Positions 10,634 through 21,881 of a stretch of DNA of 64,000 bases are shown piece by piece. Under the pieces are notes generated by a model. It ran no database searches. It was given only the letters and a program-made list of their open reading frames with translations, and had not been told where the DNA came from. Where the stretch lies: contig CM061141.1 in NCBI GenBank assembly GCA_030789695.1, forward strand, positions 325,733,938 through 325,797,937, read 5' to 3'. This DNA comes from Scilla litardierei. Lineage: Eukaryota > Streptophyta > Magnoliopsida > Asparagales > Asparagaceae. The position numbers and the translations under genes are program-made. Numbering within the stretch: position 1 is the stretch's first letter; each line of letters starts with the position of its first letter.

Positions 10634-13405
10634 ATGAACACGAGATCAACGGCGGACCCTGAAGCTATATTATTTGATCCCGAGATTGAGCATATTGCGC
10701 GGAGAATCAGAGCGGAGAGAAGACAAGATCCGGAAGGGAGGTTTATGACCAACCCGGAAACTGCGGAACAATTAGCGGCAAGAATGGAGAGGATTATTTC
10801 TATTCGAGATAGGCTTCGGCCTAAGACCTCTTCTACGACCTCATCCATTGCCATGCCGGAGTTGGCGGCTGACAAGAGTTTTGAGCTGAAGACTGGACTA
10901 GTGGTTCTGATGCAACAGGATCCATTTCATGGGAATGCCCATGAAAATCCCCACTACCACATCCAGCTATTTCTGTCGAAGTGCGCCACATTTCAGATGA
11001 CGGGGGTCTCCATCGATGCCATCAGACTGCGCCTCTTCCCATTCACATTAAAGGACAAAGCACTTTATTGGTTGAGGACGCAAGCTGAGGGAGTCTTTAC
11101 CACATGGGACGAGTTGGCGAGTGCGTTCATTGACAAGTTCTATCCGCCCTCCAAGACGGTAAAGATTCAGAGCGCTCTTATGTCCTTCAAGCAAGGACCC
11201 CAAGAGACGCTCTATGAGGCTTGGGAGCGTTTCAAAGATCTGCAGCACCAATGCCCTCACCATAGCATTGAAGATTGAGAGCTAGTTCATAGCTTCTACA
11301 ATGGTCTCCAACCGGGGACCAAGCAAATTATTGATGCCGCGGCGAATGGTGCTATCCTATCCAAGACTCCCGACGAAGCTACGGTCCTAATTGAGGAGAT
11401 GGCCTCAAACAATCAACAATGGGGGGATGAGCGAGGACACTCTACGTCCTCCTTGAAGCCGACTAGCATCTATGAGGCAAAGGCCGTAGCGGAGCTGACA
11501 AGCAAGTTTGATTCTCTCCACAAGGTAGTGGAGAGACTGGAGAAGTTTATCACGGAGCCCCAAGGAACCCCTTCCACATCCGCACCAATGAATCAAATGT
11601 GTGATTGGCAAGACCAATCTCAAGCTATGTATTTGGGAGGAGAGCAAGGGGAGGGATCCTTGGAGCAAGTTCAGTATGTCGCGGGGAACCAAGGATATTG
11701 GGCCAATCCGGCCACAAGAAACCATACCGGTTTCTCTTATGCCAACAATGAAGGAGCTTTGAACCCGCCGCAACAACCACCTCAACAAGCTCGACCACCA
11801 CCACCACCACCACCACAACACTATTCTCCGAGGGGGCCTCCACAACAAAATTTTCCACCGAAGCAACAAGTTCCACCCTATAGGCCGCCCGGATACAATC
11901 AAGGGTGGAGAAATCAAAACCCTCCACAAGCTTAACAACGATCCGACTTCGAAGCTAGAGTGGAGGAGTTTATGGTCGAGCAAAAGAAGGTCAATGCTTC
12001 CTTGAAGGCGGGCCAAGACTCCCTTACAACCGTTGTAGCTCAAATCTCGGAGCAATTGGCGTTGCTCAATCGAAATACTCAACAATTGCCGGCTCAACCC
12101 GAGCAAAACCCACGGGGCAACACCGGCCACATCAATGCCGTGGTTGCCATTACTACTAGAGGCGGGAAGGATACCACCCCCGCCATGATTCCTACCGAGG
12201 AGCCCGTGGAGGAAAGTGTAGAGCCAATTGAGCCGGTAGTTGAAGTTGAGAGGGATAAAGAGCCGCAAGAAAAGGAGAAATAATCTAGAGCGGAACAATT
12301 GATTGAAGAGAGGCGCTTTATGCCACCGGTCCCATTCCCCCAGAGGCTTGCTAGAGCAAAAATGGAGAAAAGGCTAGCAAAGTTTCTCGAGTATCTGAGA
12401 GGGGTTAGCCTCAACATTCCTTTCCTCGACGCCATCGTGGAAATCCCGACATACGCTAAATTTTTAAAGGATTTGATTTCGGGGAGAAAGAGGAAGGAGA
12501 AAATTATGCTAGCCGAGGAGGGCTCTTGGTTCACCAAGAGAGAGAAGGAGCCGGCCAAATTCAAAGACCCGGGGAGTTTTCGAATTCCTTGCACCTTGGG
12601 CGGCGTCCCTCTACAAAAGGCGTTGGTGGATTTAGGGGCTAGTGTTAGCCTCATGCCTCTCTCTATGTTCCTAAGGCTAAATACCGGCACGAAATTGAAG
12701 CCCACCGACATGCGGATACAACGTGCCGATGGACGGATCACAAGGCCGGTAGGGATCGCAGAGGACATCCCGCTACAAGTCCCGGGGGGCATATGTTTGC
12801 CATGTGACTTTGTGATCATGGACGTTAAGGAGGAGGGAGATACGTCATTGATACTTGGACGACCGTTCCTCGCCACCGTCGGTGTCATTGTCGACGTACG
12901 AGAAGGTACCCTAACATTGAACGTCGGCAACATCGAGGTGGAGCTTCATATTCCTAAGGCAATGAAACACATGCCTTACCATGAGGAGCTGGACTATATG
13001 GACCTCCTTGACGAGGTAATTGAGGAGGCGATCCCCCATTCGATCGGCGCTCTATTCAATGAAGATTTTGAGGAAGGCCCGGATTTGGACCAAGAGGAGA
13101 AGATAAATCATTCCCCCGACTTCTCCGCTGAAATTGATGAAGGCGACGCTGATGTCGCAAGGAGTCGAGAGCTCTGCAAGCTCTCGAAGATGAAGTCTCC
13201 GAAGAAAGCTCCGCCGGTACGGAAATCGGTGTCACCGGTGAAACCGAGGACCGGAGCAAACGCTGGCTTGGGGGAGCCTCCCCCCAACACTATTCGAGAC
13301 GAGAGACCACCGAGGGAGAACACGTCGCCGCAACTTTCGAATCCAAGCGTTCTCCCCGAAAAGTTTGACGGGTGCATCTCATATGCACCAAACATCCCGC
13401 GTTAA
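10634..13405 (+). pseudogene. gag: B gag-protease polyprotein with three stop codons
   Basis: A single frame of 924 codons from the ATG at 10634 is broken only by TGA 11276-11278, TAA 11933-11935 and TAA 12281-12283; there is no frameshift. The first third is an Athila-type gag domain (SFELKTGLVVLMQ, LRLFPFTLKDKALYWL, TTWDELASAFIDKFYPPSK, ETLYEAWERFKDL). A Pro/Gln-rich middle and a coiled segment (EQLALLNRNTQQLPAQ) follow. The last third is an aspartic protease with VDLGASVSLMPLS as active-site loop and SLILGRPFLATVGVIVDVREG later. The first stop replaces a conserved Trp codon. Gag would build the particle and the protease would process it. The frame ends at 13405 with no RT after it. Confidence 0.88.
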
Positions 13406-13733
13406 TTGAAAATCATAGGGGGTCGAGCTCACGACCTTAAACGAGCGCTTGTCGGGAGGCAACCCGACGGTTATAGCTTTATTTTTACTTTTCTTTTATT
13501 TTTGTTTTAGAAATTTTTAGTGTTTTGAGTCGTTCGCCCAAAAATTTTGTGATAACGGGTCCTATTTTTCTTGACAGGAGAGGAGAACGAGGTACCCATC
13601 ATTAGGAGGATGCACAAGGCGACGAGGAGCGCCCCAGGAAGGCGCTCGATGCTTAGGAGAAAGATGAAATCGACTGGAGGAAGAAAAACAGAGTTTAGAG
13701 CCCAAACGAAGACAAACAGCAGAAAACAAGGTT
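13406..13733 (+). other. B spacer after protease
   Basis: This is noncoding sequence, similar in position to E 48959-49284. It contains a purine-rich stretch around 13570-13700 and no frame shared with the other copies. Confidence 0.5.
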
Positions 13734-14092
13734 CACTCGGCCGAGTATACTAGTCACTCGGCCGAGCACACAAGTTCGTCCGGCCGAGCGGCTCACGAAC
13801 GAGGGAAGTCTGCTGTACCCAACTCTCTGTTTATTTTCCTGATTTCAGTATAACTGCTACTCGACCGAGAATATATATTCACTCGGCCGAGTAAAACTGA
13901 TACGCTCCTAGGGCGAGTCTTGCCGAGTAGCTTGAGCCACTCGGCCGAATGGTCTTACTCCACTCGGCCGAGGATGGTAAGGCCACTCGGCCGAGTCATA
14001 TGCGGGGAGGAAATTTCAAAAACATTTCCGTTACGATCACTCGGCCGAGCGACGTAGTCACTCGGCCGAGTCGTAACATTTCCTTATATAAG
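13734..14092 (+). promoter_or_regulatory. B internal palindrome array plus TATATAAG
   Basis: About nine CTCGGCCGAG-type palindromes run from 13734 to 14072. TATATAAG at 14085-14092 follows 13 bases later. ORF-1 starts 550 bases downstream. The same palindrome as in the LTR stands in front of a second TATA box, which argues for an internal promoter for ORF-1. Confidence 0.6.
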
Positions 14093-14639
14093 TCGCTGCG
14101 AGCTCGGCGCGGAATTCGAAGCATCATTTTTGATCGTCCACCCGAGCCCGCGCCCTGACTCTCCTACGCCCGCTGCGACTTCCCCCTTACTCGCCCGAAC
14201 CAGCACCCCGCGTCGGCGCTCGGCCACCCACCGCCGGCCGAGCCTCCGCCGCACCTCGCCCGAGTCGTTGCCGGCGGCCACGCCTCCGGCCACCTCCGGT
14301 AACGCCAAAATCGCCCTATTTCTCCTCTTTTGTGTATTTTTCGACGATCCATGCGTTTAACGAACCCCAAACCCAAATTAATTTCCACTTCTATCTATTA
14401 TACCCCTAATGCCACATACGTTTTGAATATTACTCGCTGATATCTTCGTTTCATGCGCAGGTTATATTTGGGAGCTTAGGGGAGCCCAGGGGAGCTTCCA
14501 GGGACTGATTTGGGCTACGTGGAGGCGTCGTCTTTGCACGCTTCCATAGCTTTGCTCTCGCGGCGTGTCGTGGTATATTCTTTCCTTTATTTTACGCACG
14601 CCGTATTTTTATTGGTTTTGGTGAGCACTCGGGACCCAT
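14093..14639 (+). other. B ORF-1 leader, possibly spliced
   Basis: This stretch is noncoding. The acceptor-like TGCGCAG at about 14460 aligns with TTTCAG in E at about 49971, and the sequence after both is similar (GGGGAG then CTGATTTGG). A donor such as CCGGTAACG (about 14297) is possible but not clearly shared by the copies. Confidence 0.4.
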
Positions 14640-16550
14640 ATGCCGCCCCGGACACGGCCGCGGTCGAGGAGAGCTTCCGCCAAGCGGAAGCGGTCGGATG
14701 ATGCCGGCCCCTCCCACGAGGTGGAGGACTCTCCTCCTCCTTCTCCACCACACCCCGTTCACCCCGCACAGCCTGCAGGCCCCGCACACCCCGCATAGCC
14801 TGCAGAGCCCGCACAGCCACTCCCTGCCGCTCCACAGCCACCACCTCCGGCTCCACTTATCGGGCCGCTGGGGATTACGTTCCAGAACGACGCACACCGC
14901 GTCGCTTTCGAGCGCATTTCCCAGCGCTCGATCGTACCCTCCAGGTTCGCACACCCTGCAGACCTAGGATGCCTGGGGGTACTCGAGGGGATCCTCACGT
15001 TGTACGACAACGTGGGCTGGCGAGATTTCTTCCAGGTGTCGGCGGACACGTTTATCCGTCCGACACTTGAGGTGCTTAGTTCGATCGCCTGGACCGACGA
15101 GGGATGCTCGTTTCGGTTCATGGACCGAGAGTGCCAGGTCACTCTCGGTATGATGAGAGCTTTCTTCTCGTGGCCCGATGTCCCCGGGGCCGACCGTGGT
15201 TACGCCCCCACCCACATTCCCCCACCTTCCTTCGACGCCGGCGCCTTCTGGGCCCGGATTACGGGTCTTCACGCTGCCTTTGACCCTAGTAGGGCCAAGG
15301 CCTCGGCCATTGTCCATCCCTGCCTCCGTATAGCTCAGCGCCTTATGGCGACTACCTTTTTGGCCAGATATGAGCCGGGTACGATGTCCACGCCGGAGCT
15401 TTATATGCTCTACGCGATGACACGACCCAGAGCTCTATCTAGGGATGGCGATGAGTTGGTCCCCGCCGTCGTGATTGATGTCGCAGCTTGGTTTTTGGAC
15501 CGCATCATCGTATCGGTGGGCGCTCGCTCACCGATATGCTGCGGCGGTCTGATCACCCTGCTCGCCCTTATGACCGGCGAGGACTTTCCAGATGACCTGC
15601 GACGAGCACCGTGCCCCACTTCACTGTCCATAGATGTCATGGCCCGGATGAAGATGCTTCGTCCGCACGGTGAGCGACCGGCCCAGGTGGACTGGCTCCC
15701 GGCGATGGATCTTCTGATCCCAGCAGCATACGTGCTCGAGGCCGAGGAGGCCGAGCAGGCCCACGCTGCCCACGCTGCACCCGCAGACCCTGTCGCACCT
15801 GCTGAGCCCGCTGCCCCTGTTGACCACGTGGCCCCTCAGCCTATCCCTGATATTTCTGCTGCTCCCGACACCTCTGTCCACACTTCTACCGGTGTCGGGA
15901 GTACCCTCGCTGAGCCCACCTCCACTGCTTCCACGCCTACAGCCACCCCCACGCCCACCACCACTGGCCCTCTGTCTGTCGAGCCCGTTTCCTCTGCCCT
16001 ACCCGAGCGCCCGCCGACTATAGTTGAGTGCGGAGAGACCTCTTTTGCCACCGCCTTTGAGACCGTGGTCTCCGCCTCTGTCTCCACTGCTGCTGTATTT
16101 TCTGAGAGTGTCGTGGCGTCTGTCCACACGTCTGTGTCACCGACCTCTCTGGACGCCTCGTTGCCACTTTTGTACTCCTCTTTCGTTGCTGCTACCTCCA
16201 CTTCTCACCAGTCGGTGCCCCGGCCTCATACTGAGGCCAGGCCCACACTTGCGAGCACAGCACCTTTCGTTCCCTTACCTGCTGAGCCCATCACCTACGC
16301 CACCAGAGTACGCCAGCCCCGACCTGCACAGCCCAGACCGGTGCATCCCTCTGCACCACCTCCCCCCGACACTGTACTTCAGAGCATTCGTGCTCTCGAG
16401 GGGGCGGTGAGTGGCCTCAGAGGCGACCTTAGGACCCTGTCCGCCACCATCACCGCGATGGCTGGCCGCTTCGACCTGCTTCCGCACATTCACTACTGCC
16501 TTACCCAGGTCCTAGAGCGACTCCCCCGCGTACCCACACCCACCCAGTAG
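14640..16550 (+). pseudogene. B ORF-1 (Athila ORF-1-like), one amber stop
   Basis: The ATG at 14640 begins a frame of 637 codons, interrupted once by TAG at 14796-14798 (codon 53) in the phrase GCATAGCCTG; nearby copies of the phrase read GCACAG, so a CAG codon was probably lost. Downstream, 15000-16550 is fully open. Order of parts: basic MPPRTRPRSRR; Pro/His/Ala-rich stretch; globular core with YDNVGWRDFF, RLMATTFLARYEPGTMSTPE and ICCGGLITLLA; Ser/Thr/Pro-rich linker; heptad-like segment LEGAVSGLRGDLRTLSATI. The core resembles ATHILA ORF-1. I see no signal peptide or clear membrane segment, so an envelope role is not supported by this copy. Function is unknown. Confidence 0.75.
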
Positions 16551-18657
16551 GTCCCCACTCCTACACCTACACACACCCAGCCTGCTTCCACTTCCACTCC
16601 CACACCCACACCCGCTCAGCAGCCTGTCCCACCACCACCACCACCTCCTCCTCCTCCTCCGCCTCAGGACGGAGACGGCGCAGTCCCACCTTCTTAGGCA
16701 CCCTTGATGCCAGCGATTCTTTTTACCGTTGTGCTGCCCGTCTCTGCTGGGTCCTGATGCATTTTGCCCACCACCCCCTCCCATCACTGTTTTTGGGTAC
16801 ACATCTTCTTTACATATCTTTATATATCTTTTTTGGGAGAGAGGGAGAGTTTTTGGTGTCACACCTCTATATCTGTATCACTCCTATATCTGCATGCATC
16901 ATGTCCGCATCATATTTTTCGTTTCTTTTATTTTCTTTTACTTTTCCTCATGCATGCATCCTCACTTACCCCTCGCATTACTTGTCTCTCGGTGTGCCAC
17001 ACTTTGCACATTGAGGACACTGTGCCATTTAGCTTGGGGGAGTGAGTTCTCACGTTCTTTTCGATTTACCACCTTTATTTTTAGTTTTTTCACGCCATTT
17101 TCCGCTTTTGCACTTATTTTCATCATTTTTTCTTTTATTTTACCATGCATCACGTTTTTCTTATTTTTCTGTGTGCTGCGTTGTAACTAGTTTTATTTTC
17201 CCCTTTATCTTTATTTCTTTTTCATCTCATGCTAGAGATGACTTTTCTGTGATGATGATGACGTGGAGTCAGCTTCCTCTATATGCATGCTATATTTGTC
17301 ATGTCTTAGATTTTATTTCTGATATCATATGCTGTGATTTGCCTTGCATTTAGAGATAGTAACCCACACTTTTTCCACATGAAAATGGATGAAATTTCAT
17401 TATTAGCTGAGTCTGAATATTCATATGTATGCTATCGCAGAAAACACACCAAGATTCACGCATTGAATGCTTATATCTGGAGTACCGATTTCTTTTCATA
17501 TATCACTTCTATATGCATGATTTGTACATTTCACTTCAGGATGATTGAATGATGTTAGCTATGATAAATCTGGATTAGTTTAGCTTTTTTGTGATTGAAA
17601 CTGAGTAGATTAGATTACCCTGCTGAAGTTGTGCACGTCTTATAGAGTGAACTGAGAGACATATTTATTTCTTTCTCCACATATCTTGAACATCATTTCT
17701 CTATTTTAAAATCATTGGTGAATCTCCCCTTAAGCGATTCTATTATATGGCATTTCCCCCGCTATTAATTCCTAGCTCCAAATTTCCCAAAACCAAAGAA
17801 AGAAAAAGAAAAATTCTTGTATATCCTTATTTCTCTTTGAGTTGGGATCATTGTGTATATATGTTATTTGAAAAAAAAAAGAAAAAGAAAAAAAAAGAAA
17901 AAGAAAAAAAAAGAAAAAAAGAAAAAGAAAAAAAAAGAGAAAAGAACCTCAATAAAAGATCTCATCTCATGTTCTCTCTTTCTTTCCCTCTTTTTGTTTT
18001 TATTTTTATTGCTTTTGGAGCTTCATAAAAAATGGGGATGTAAATATTGTTTTTGTGCCACCACGCTTATAGATAAGCTTGGGGGAGGGAATCCAATGAT
18101 GTGTGAGAGAGTGACTACTTGACGTTGCACGACAACCTAGGCTAAGTAATATTCTATACTCGGTGAGATTATTTTTAGATTTACGAAGTCCAGGAATCTA
18201 TGCCTAGCACTCATTTCATGAAATCCATGCTTATCTATTCTTTCTATTCTATTGCGTGATATTCTTATACTCCTCATAGAAAGCGTTCAATTGAAAAGTG
18301 TGTGATCTGCCATATTGCATACCGCTTTAAATGATTCAGACGATGTTAATTCTAAAATTATTCCGTTTTTCATGTTATATCGTTATTCGTGGGTTTTCTA
18401 TTTCTATTTGCATCATTATACTATGATATCGAAATAAAATTCTTTGACATGTGTTTTTCATTCGGTGCATGCTATATGAGTAAGCAAAACCCACGTCCTG
18501 AGAAAATGATCTAGCAGCCTCCCTCTTCGCTTCTTTCTTTCTTCTTCGTTTTTATTTCGTTTTTCGTTTTTCTTCGTTTTTCGTTTTTCGTCGTTTTCGT
18601 TTTCCGAATCCACCGGGTTCACCTTTTACTTATCTTCCTCGAGGACGAGTAAGAGGT
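16551..18657 (+). other. B 3' noncoding region with internal PPT-like tracts
   Basis: There is no gene here. Conserved blocks shared with C, D and E are TTTGCACATTGAGGACA (17003-17019), AGCTTGGGGGAGTGAG (17031-17046) and AAGCTTGGGGGAGGG (18075-18089). An AAAAAG run occupies 17869-17943 and a CGTTTTT run 18545-18608. Open frames here are low-complexity and not shared. Confidence 0.7.
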
Positions 18658-18672
18658 AAGCTTGGGGGATTT
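18658..18672 (+). other. B polypurine tract
   Basis: AAGCTTGGGGGATTT directly precedes the 3' LTR at 18673, the position of the plus-strand primer. Confidence 0.75.
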
Positions 18673-20499
18673 TGATCACTCCTTATTTTACACTTTTTTC
18701 CCGCATGTTTGCATGCCATTTAGATCGCTCAAATCATGTTTTTCACGATATATCGACGATATTGCGATGCTTTTCACGATTTGTTGTTTTTGTCGTATTT
18801 CAGGTGATTTGGAGCGATTTGGAGTGATCTCGAGATACGCCTACTCCAGAGTGTCACCGATGACCTCCCGAGGGGTATTTTGCTATTGGAGAGGAGCGGA
18901 AGAAGAAAGAACGTCGCAGGAGCGACGAGGAGGCCAAAACAAGCTGTTTGGGCATTTTTGGTGTCTCACTCGGCCGAGTGAAGGAGTCACTCGGCCGACT
19001 GGTGAGACACCGCTCGGCCGACCGGATCGGACACGTTTTATGTGTGCATTCGGCCGAGCGACGGAAGCCACATCGACCGAGTGACGAGACCCCGTCCAAC
19101 CGAGTGGCACTCAGATGAAGCCCATCAAAAATCGCCAACTTACTGTTTTTTGTCTGCCTGAGCTTCAGAAGACCCACTCGACCGAGTGGATAATGCCGAC
19201 CGCCCGAGTACATAGAAGCCATCGGCCGAGTGACGACAACTCACTCGGCCGAGCGACTCCCGAAGTGAAGACCCCCGAAGACCCAGACTTACTGGAAATT
19301 CTCAGGGTTTGTCACTCGGCCGAGCGACTTTTGTCACTCGGCCGAGTGCGACGCGCTGCCTGTAGTGAAAATTGCGATTTTCAGGCTGCGCAGGGGTATT
19401 TTGGTCACAGTTTTTTTGGACGATTTTGGGGGGTATTTAACCCCTGTTTTTACCCTAGGTTGGAGAGCTTTTCTCTTTACTTTTTGCAGCTTTTTAGATT
19501 AAACTTTTAGCTTTAGATTTTTGTGATTGGAGAGGAGAGGAAAGTTGATTTTTGTTGGATTATTGGAAGAACTCCATTGGTTTTGTCTCTCTCCTCTAAA
19601 AATACTATTTTTATTGCTTATCTCAATATTGTGATGAATTCTCTTGTTAATTCCATTGATTATTTTTGTATTTGTGCTATGAATTGTGAGTAGTCTATAC
19701 GTCTTGGGGCGTGGGGATGAACCCTACGAGCCCAATTTCAGATTTGTGATGAATTGGTAGAAATTTTGCTAGAATTGCTATTAGGGTTAGTTTGGGATCG
19801 ATTTATTACGGATAGCTCGGTATTCATATCGATTGGGATTTGCAAGAGATTGGATCTCAATTCGATAGGAAACCCTAGAAATCCGAATTTGGTTGGAATC
19901 GAGTTTCCGTAGTATCGGTTTGCAAGAGATTGGACCGATACTAGGGTTCTCGGTTGCAATTCCATGCCAATACACGTTTGCAAGAGATTGGACAGGTAGG
20001 AACTATCCCAACCTAGATCGTTGCCCGAGTTTGCACGAGAGTGGGCTCGGGACGCGATTGGACGATGATGTTGATCCTAATGCTAGCTTGCCTAGGCTAG
20101 GGTTTGCAAGAGATTGGACCCGAACCTAGGATAGCTATAGACCAGCAACAGCGCGAGAGCGTGAGCTAGGTATTACATTCAGTTGCAACTAGTTCATCCG
20201 AAATTTTATTCTAGCAATTTTGATACCAATGAACCCCATTGACGAAATACGGTGAGTAGCGGGGATTCCCCATTCCCTAGGCGTCCTTTATTTGATTTGA
20301 TATCTTCGTACTTTGTCTGACGATTGTGACAGGATCGCCAAAGGCAAATTTCTCTCTTTTCTGTTCTTAAATAGCCAGGTTGATTGGAGCAAGCACTTTC
20401 ATTCGTCCTCCCTGTGTTCGATAACCCGCTCGCCGCTACAACATGCGCTTGCGGTAAAACTACACGGTCGCACTTTTGGGTTACATTCCGGAGCGATCA
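18673..20499 (+). repeat. B 3' LTR
   Basis: This is the partner of 8665-10490 and differs at only scattered bases. The palindrome array is at about 18966-19349, TATTTAA at 19434-19440 and the hairpin array at 19827-20130. In this copy the third stem is weakened (TACACGT with ACAGGTA). Confidence 0.95.
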
Positions 20500-20634
20500 G
20501 TGGCCCATGCAGGTCCTCTTCTGTAACTGCGATTATCGGAATGACGATAATAATATTAGAATGTCTAATAAACTAATTTCGACATCCGAGTCATAAGCTA
20601 TGAGTCTAATTTGTTTCGTTTTCTATGTCATTAG

Positions 20635-21766
20635 ATGGCAGGAAGGCGATTCACCCGAGGTGGAGGTAGTGGTGCGCCCCCCTCATGACGAGGAGCCTGA
20701 GCGGGAACCCACCAATGGAGAGATGATGCGGATGATGCTTCAGATGATGCAGGTGCAGCAGGACGTGCTCCTGCAAGTCCAGAATGCTCCACATGCTCGA
20801 GCTGGTCGGGCAATTCAGGATGCTCCTCGCTCCGAGCCAGGAGCGAAGCAATTTCAGGAGCTGGGTCCCACTTATTTTGATGGGTCTGAGGGTCCTCTAG
20901 CTGCCGATGAGTGGATTCGGAACATTGAGGATAACTTGAAGATGGCCAAGATCACCCCGACTGGATGGGTTGATTTGGCAAAGAGGCAACTTAAGGATAA
21001 TGCTCGGAACTGGTGGGATGCGGAAGAGAAGATGTTGGTCGAGCCGATAGCTTGGGCTACCTTTAAGTCCAGGTTCGATGAGGAGTTCTTTCCGAAGGCT
21101 GCTAGGAAGGAGATGCTGCAGCGCTTTATTGATCTGAAGCAAGGGAGCTGACGGTGGACCTGTACCACCAAGAGTTCACTAGGCTGAGTCGGTTCGCACC
21201 GAAGATGGTGCAGGATGCTGATGAGAGGGCTCAGAGGTTCCTGCAGGGGCTTGCTTTGGAGCTTCAGAGTTTTGTGTCTTCCTCTGATCTGGACTCTTAT
21301 CAGAAGGTTCTGGTAGCTGCAAGGAGGCAGGAGATGAACCTGAGTCAGAGGAGATGACATGTTTCTGGTGCTGGGAAGAGGCCTATGGAACAGGCCAGAT
21401 CGGTGGTTAGGTCTGGTTTCAAGCCTAATCAGCCAGCTCAGTTCAAGAGGCCAGGAGGGCCTATTCAGAAGACTTTCCATTTCTGCGGCAAGATTGGGCA
21501 TGTCAAGGATCAGTGTAGGAGATTCCTGGGTCAGTGTGTTGTCTGTGGAGATCCTACCCATACCATGAAGGATTGTCCGAGGTCGAAGCAGCCTTGGAAG
21601 GCACCTGTTGCAGCACAGCCGTTGCAGCAGAGAGTGTCTGTTCCTGCCGGTCGTGGAGCAGCTCTTATCCCACAGAGACAGGCTTTTCAGCAGGCTTTTC
21701 CGCCGAGGAGGCAGGCTTTTCTGATGACCGCTGTAGAGAGCGAGGCTGTGGATGAGGTTATCGCAG
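20635..21766 (+). pseudogene. gag: T gag, exon 1 of gag-pol
   Basis: The ATG at 20635 opens MAGRRFTRGGG. The frame is lost in a C-run near 20683, regained as a retrotransposon gag domain (LAADEWIRNIEDNL, LKDNARNWWD, FKSRFDEEFFP), lost again near 21145 and stopped by TGA 21355-21357. The C-terminal part has two zinc-knuckle-like motifs. CVVCGDPTHTMKDC is a full CCHC; in the preceding FHFCGKIGHVKDQC the first Cys is Phe. The frame runs directly into a GT at 21767. H encodes a related gag at 63346-64000. Confidence 0.85.
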
Positions 21767-21881
21767 GTAATCCTCATTCTAACTGTTCCTTTCTTATTTG
21801 GTTTTGATTGTTAGATTATGTTTGGTTGTTTGCACATGATTGTTTGCTAGACTAGGGCTTGACTGTTAAATTGCTTGTTAG
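21767..21881 (+). other. Candidate intron between T gag and protease (115 bp)
   Basis: The 5' end reads GCAG|GTAATC and the 3' end TTGTTAG|GTGTG. The 115 bases are not a multiple of three and contain an in-frame TGA (21805-21807). Removing them joins a gag codon to the protease frame exactly, giving VIAGVILVCTFL before the catalytic FDSGAS. Confidence 0.55.

Larger units (their letters stand above)
8665..20499 (+). mobile_element. Athila-like element B, complete, without pol
   Basis: The 5' LTR is 8665-10490 (1,826 bp) and the 3' LTR 18673-20499 (1,827 bp); both start TGATCACTCC and end GAGCGATCA and are nearly identical. The target duplication GTGGC is at 8660-8664 and 20500-20504. The empty site can be read from chromovirus H near 63230, where GGTGGCCCATG is uninterrupted. 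The interior holds a primer binding site, one gag-protease frame, an internal palindrome/TATA module, ORF-1, a long noncoding stretch and a polypurine tract. No RT, RNase H or integrase is found in any frame, so B depends on another element. B sits 15 bp past the 5' LTR of T. Confidence 0.95.

Noticed and set aside
11405..12298. Minus-strand open frame of 297 codons
   Set aside because: It is antisense to B gag-pro; its W/V runs come from the CAA/CCA repeats on the other strand.
12094..12933. Minus-strand open frame of 279 codons
   Set aside because: It is antisense to the protease of B and shows no motif of its own.
16729..17353. Overlapping hydrophobic plus-strand frames after B ORF-1 (possible membrane protein)
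   Set aside because: They are T-rich noncoding sequence read as Phe/Leu/Ser; the equivalent regions of E and C do not keep the frames.
17869..17943. A-rich run as a LINE poly(A) tail or SINE end
   Set aside because: It is interrupted by regular G bases, lies inside the 3' noncoding region of B and has a related counterpart in E, with no target duplication.
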